In this document: in pieces, positions 62,666 to 64,000 of the stretch
Numbering within the stretch: the stretch's first letter is position 1
Layout of the letters: each line of letters starts with the position of its first letter
Assembly: GCF_020171655.1 (NCBI RefSeq)
Contig: NZ_JAIVAC010000001.1
Location: forward strand, 248,001 to 312,000
Origin: Exiguobacterium aestuarii
Lineage (GTDB): Bacteria > Bacillota > Bacilli > Exiguobacteriales > Exiguobacteriaceae
Length of the DNA stretch: 64,000 nucleotides
Direction of reading: 5' to 3'
Position numbers and translations under genes: made by a program
Notes under the pieces: generated by a model
The model's database searches: none
What the model was told of the DNA's origin: nothing
Seen by the model: only the letters and a program-made list of their open reading frames with translations

Positions 62666-63592
62666 ATGGGACGTTATATCCTACAACGGCTGACTTACGG
62701 CCTCATCACGTTCTTCTTGATTGCCACGTTCACGTTCTTCCTGATGGACCTGCTCCCAGGTTCACCGTATCAGAACCAGGAAAAACTGACAGAATCACAA
62801 ATTCAATTATTGAATGACCGCTACGGACTCAACGATCCGCTTCCGGTCCGTTATGCGACGTACATCGGAAACATGCTCCAAGGTGACCTTGGCGTTTCAT
62901 TCCGTACGGCGAACCGTCCAGTAACTGAATTGATTATGGAACGAATTGGTCCTTCGGCACAATTAGGGCTCCAGGCATTAGTTCTCGGAACTCTTGTAGG
63001 CGTATTGTTAGGTGTTGTTGCGGCGATTCGTCACAATACGGTCATTGACTATGGTTCAATGTTCGTATCGGTAATCGGGATTTCTGTCCCATCGTTCGTT
63101 TTTGCAGCCCTCCTTCAGTACTATGTCGGAGTTAAATTGCAGTTGCTTCCAGTTGCATTCTGGGAAACACCAGCACATACAGTCTTACCAACAATCTCGT
63201 TGTCACTCGGTGTCACGGCAGCGATTGCCCGTTTCGTCCGAACCGAGATGTTAGAGGTTACCGGACAAGACTACGTCACGCTTGCGAAAGCGAAAGGGTT
63301 GACGGGTAACGCCATCGTGTGGAAACACATGGTTCGTAACGCGATGATTCCTGCCATCACCATCCTTGGACCGATGACAGCTGGACTCTTAACGGGTACA
63401 TTCGTTATCGAGAAAATCTTCGCTGTACCAGGACTCGGTGAATTGTTCGTCACGTCAATCACGTTGAACGACTACTCTGTCATCATGGGAACGACATTGT
63501 TCTTCTCAGGATTGTTCATTATTATCATTTTGCTTGTCGACTTGCTCTATGGGGTTGTTGACCCACGTATTCGTCTTGGGGGGAATAACTGA
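62666..63592 (+). CDS. oppB: oligopeptide ABC transporter permease OppB
   Basis: A 308-residue permease with six helices: the N-terminal GRYILQRLTYGLITFF, LLPGSPYQNQ, RYGLNDPLPVRY, GDLGVSFRT, and the EAA-type loop (EVTGQDYVTLAKAKGLTGNAIVWKHMVRNAMIP) that contacts the ATPase. ATG 62666 lies nine bases after AGGGGG; an in-frame extension to 62579 is not supported. Its stop overlaps the oppC start (TGATG). Confidence 0.94.
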   Translation: MGRYILQRLTYGLITFFLIATFTFFLMDLLPGSPYQNQEKLTESQIQLLNDRYGLNDPLPVRYATYIGNMLQGDLGVSFRTANRPVTELIMERIGPSAQLGLQALVLGTLVGVLLGVVAAIRHNTVIDYGSMFVSVIGISVPSFVFAALLQYYVGVKLQLLPVAFWETPAHTVLPTISLSLGVTAAIARFVRTEMLEVTGQDYVTLAKAKGLTGNAIVWKHMVRNAMIPAITILGPMTAGLLTGTFVIEKIFAVPGLGELFVTSITLNDYSVIMGTTLFFSGLFIIIILLVDLLYGVVDPRIRLGGNN

Positions 63593-64000
63593 TGATTGAA
63601 AACAAAAAGAATTACGAACAGTTCGACCAAGACATGTTCACACCTGTTGAGATGAATGAGCAGCTTGGTGAACGAATCGCTGGGAAAAGTTTAAACTTCT
63701 GGCAAGATGCATGGATGCGCCTAAAGAAAAACAAAGCGGCCATCATCTCGCTATCAATTATTTTAATTCTCGTTGCACTTGCATTGTTTGGACCGATGTT
63801 ATCGGCTCGTGATGCGTATGAACAAAACATTTCACAAGCGAAACTTCCTCCAAAAGTCACAGGTCTTGAATGGGCTGGATTTGATGGGATGGCGACACTC
63901 GGTGGACGCGATATCGACTTCTACGAACAAAAGAATGTAGAAGAGAACTTCTGGTTCGGTACGGATTATCTCGGACGTGATCTCTGGTCACGTATTTGGG
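63592..64000 (+). CDS. oppC: oligopeptide ABC transporter permease OppC, N-terminal part
   Basis: The frame starts at ATG 63592, overlapping the oppB stop by one base, and runs off the window. Visible are an acidic N-terminus, FWQDAWMRLKKNKAAIISL leading into helix 1, FGPMLSARDAYEQN, and the conserved FGTDYLGRDLWSRIW that opens the transport core. OppD and OppF ATPases are expected beyond the edge. Confidence 0.92.
   Translation, partial: MIENKKNYEQFDQDMFTPVEMNEQLGERIAGKSLNFWQDAWMRLKKNKAAIISLSIILILVALALFGPMLSARDAYEQNISQAKLPPKVTGLEWAGFDGMATLGGRDIDFYEQKNVEENFWFGTDYLGRDLWSRIW

Overview
The window looks like a piece of the main chromosome of a Bacilli member, most probably Exiguobacterium or a close relative. 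I infer this from the gene order, which follows the nad-ruv-queA-tgt-yajC-sec-recJ-apt-relA-hisS-aspS-rarA-cymR-mnmA-recD2-alaS-mltG-udk-greA-mtnN block of Bacillus subtilis and then its fabH-fabF-(app)-trpS-opp block. The GC content is moderate, Shine-Dalgarno sequences are strong (AAGGAGG), TTG and GTG starts are frequent, and intrinsic hairpin terminators are abundant. The sporulation genes that interrupt these blocks in Bacillus (safA/coxA/bofC after nadA, spoVB near yajC) are absent, which fits a non-spore-former. The genus is inference; no search was run.

Layout. 1-3.7 kb: end of a CBS/CorC-type transporter accessory protein, a NIPSNAP-Nudix fusion, a DedA protein, and the NAD repressor niaR with its cysteine desulfurase partner. 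3.7-7.1 kb: divergent nadB-nadC-nadA operon making quinolinate and nicotinate mononucleotide. 7.07-7.77 kb: a gene-poor stretch holding two inverted copies of a structured repeat. 7.8-12 kb: ruvA-ruvB-queA-tgt and yajC. 12-16 kb: an FAD-dependent oxidoreductase behind a near-perfect Zur box, a chemoreceptor behind a cre-like site, and a ZIP metal transporter. 16.2-27.5 kb: separate secD and secF, recJ, apt, relA, dtd, and a T-box-controlled hisS-aspS operon. 27.6-34.3 kb: accessory genes (lipoprotein, hydrolase, HesB-like protein, ABC exporter, dehydrogenase, YczE protein, a 36-residue peptide). 34.3-41.4 kb: DASH-type photolyase, 6S RNA, tcdA, rarA, cymR-iscS-mnmA-TPR. 41.5-45.1 kb: a VOC protein, a membrane protein with 12-residue repeats, recD2. 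45.1-53 kb: T-box-alaS, ireB, ruvX, yrzB, mltG, trmR, udk, greA, mtnN. 53-64 kb: a FapR-boxed fabH-fabF pair, three OppA-type binding proteins, T-box-trpS on the opposite strand, a small DUF3899-like protein, and the start of oppBC.

How the parts work together. Much of the window supports translation: four aminoacyl-tRNA synthetases under three T-box leaders, tRNA modification (queA, tgt, tcdA, iscS-mnmA, trmR) and D-aminoacyl-tRNA repair. Another large part handles DNA repair and recombination (ruvAB, recJ, rarA, recD2, ruvX, photolyase). Regulatory sites readable from sequence tie local genes to zinc (Zur), carbon (CcpA), fatty acid (FapR) and branched-chain amino acid/GTP (CodY) status. 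The most unusual items are the Zur-boxed flavoprotein, the pair of inverted structured repeats between nadA and ruvA, the Asp-reading T-box in front of hisS, an OppA homologue anchored by a transmembrane helix instead of a lipid, and a membrane protein ending in four exact-period 12-residue repeats.
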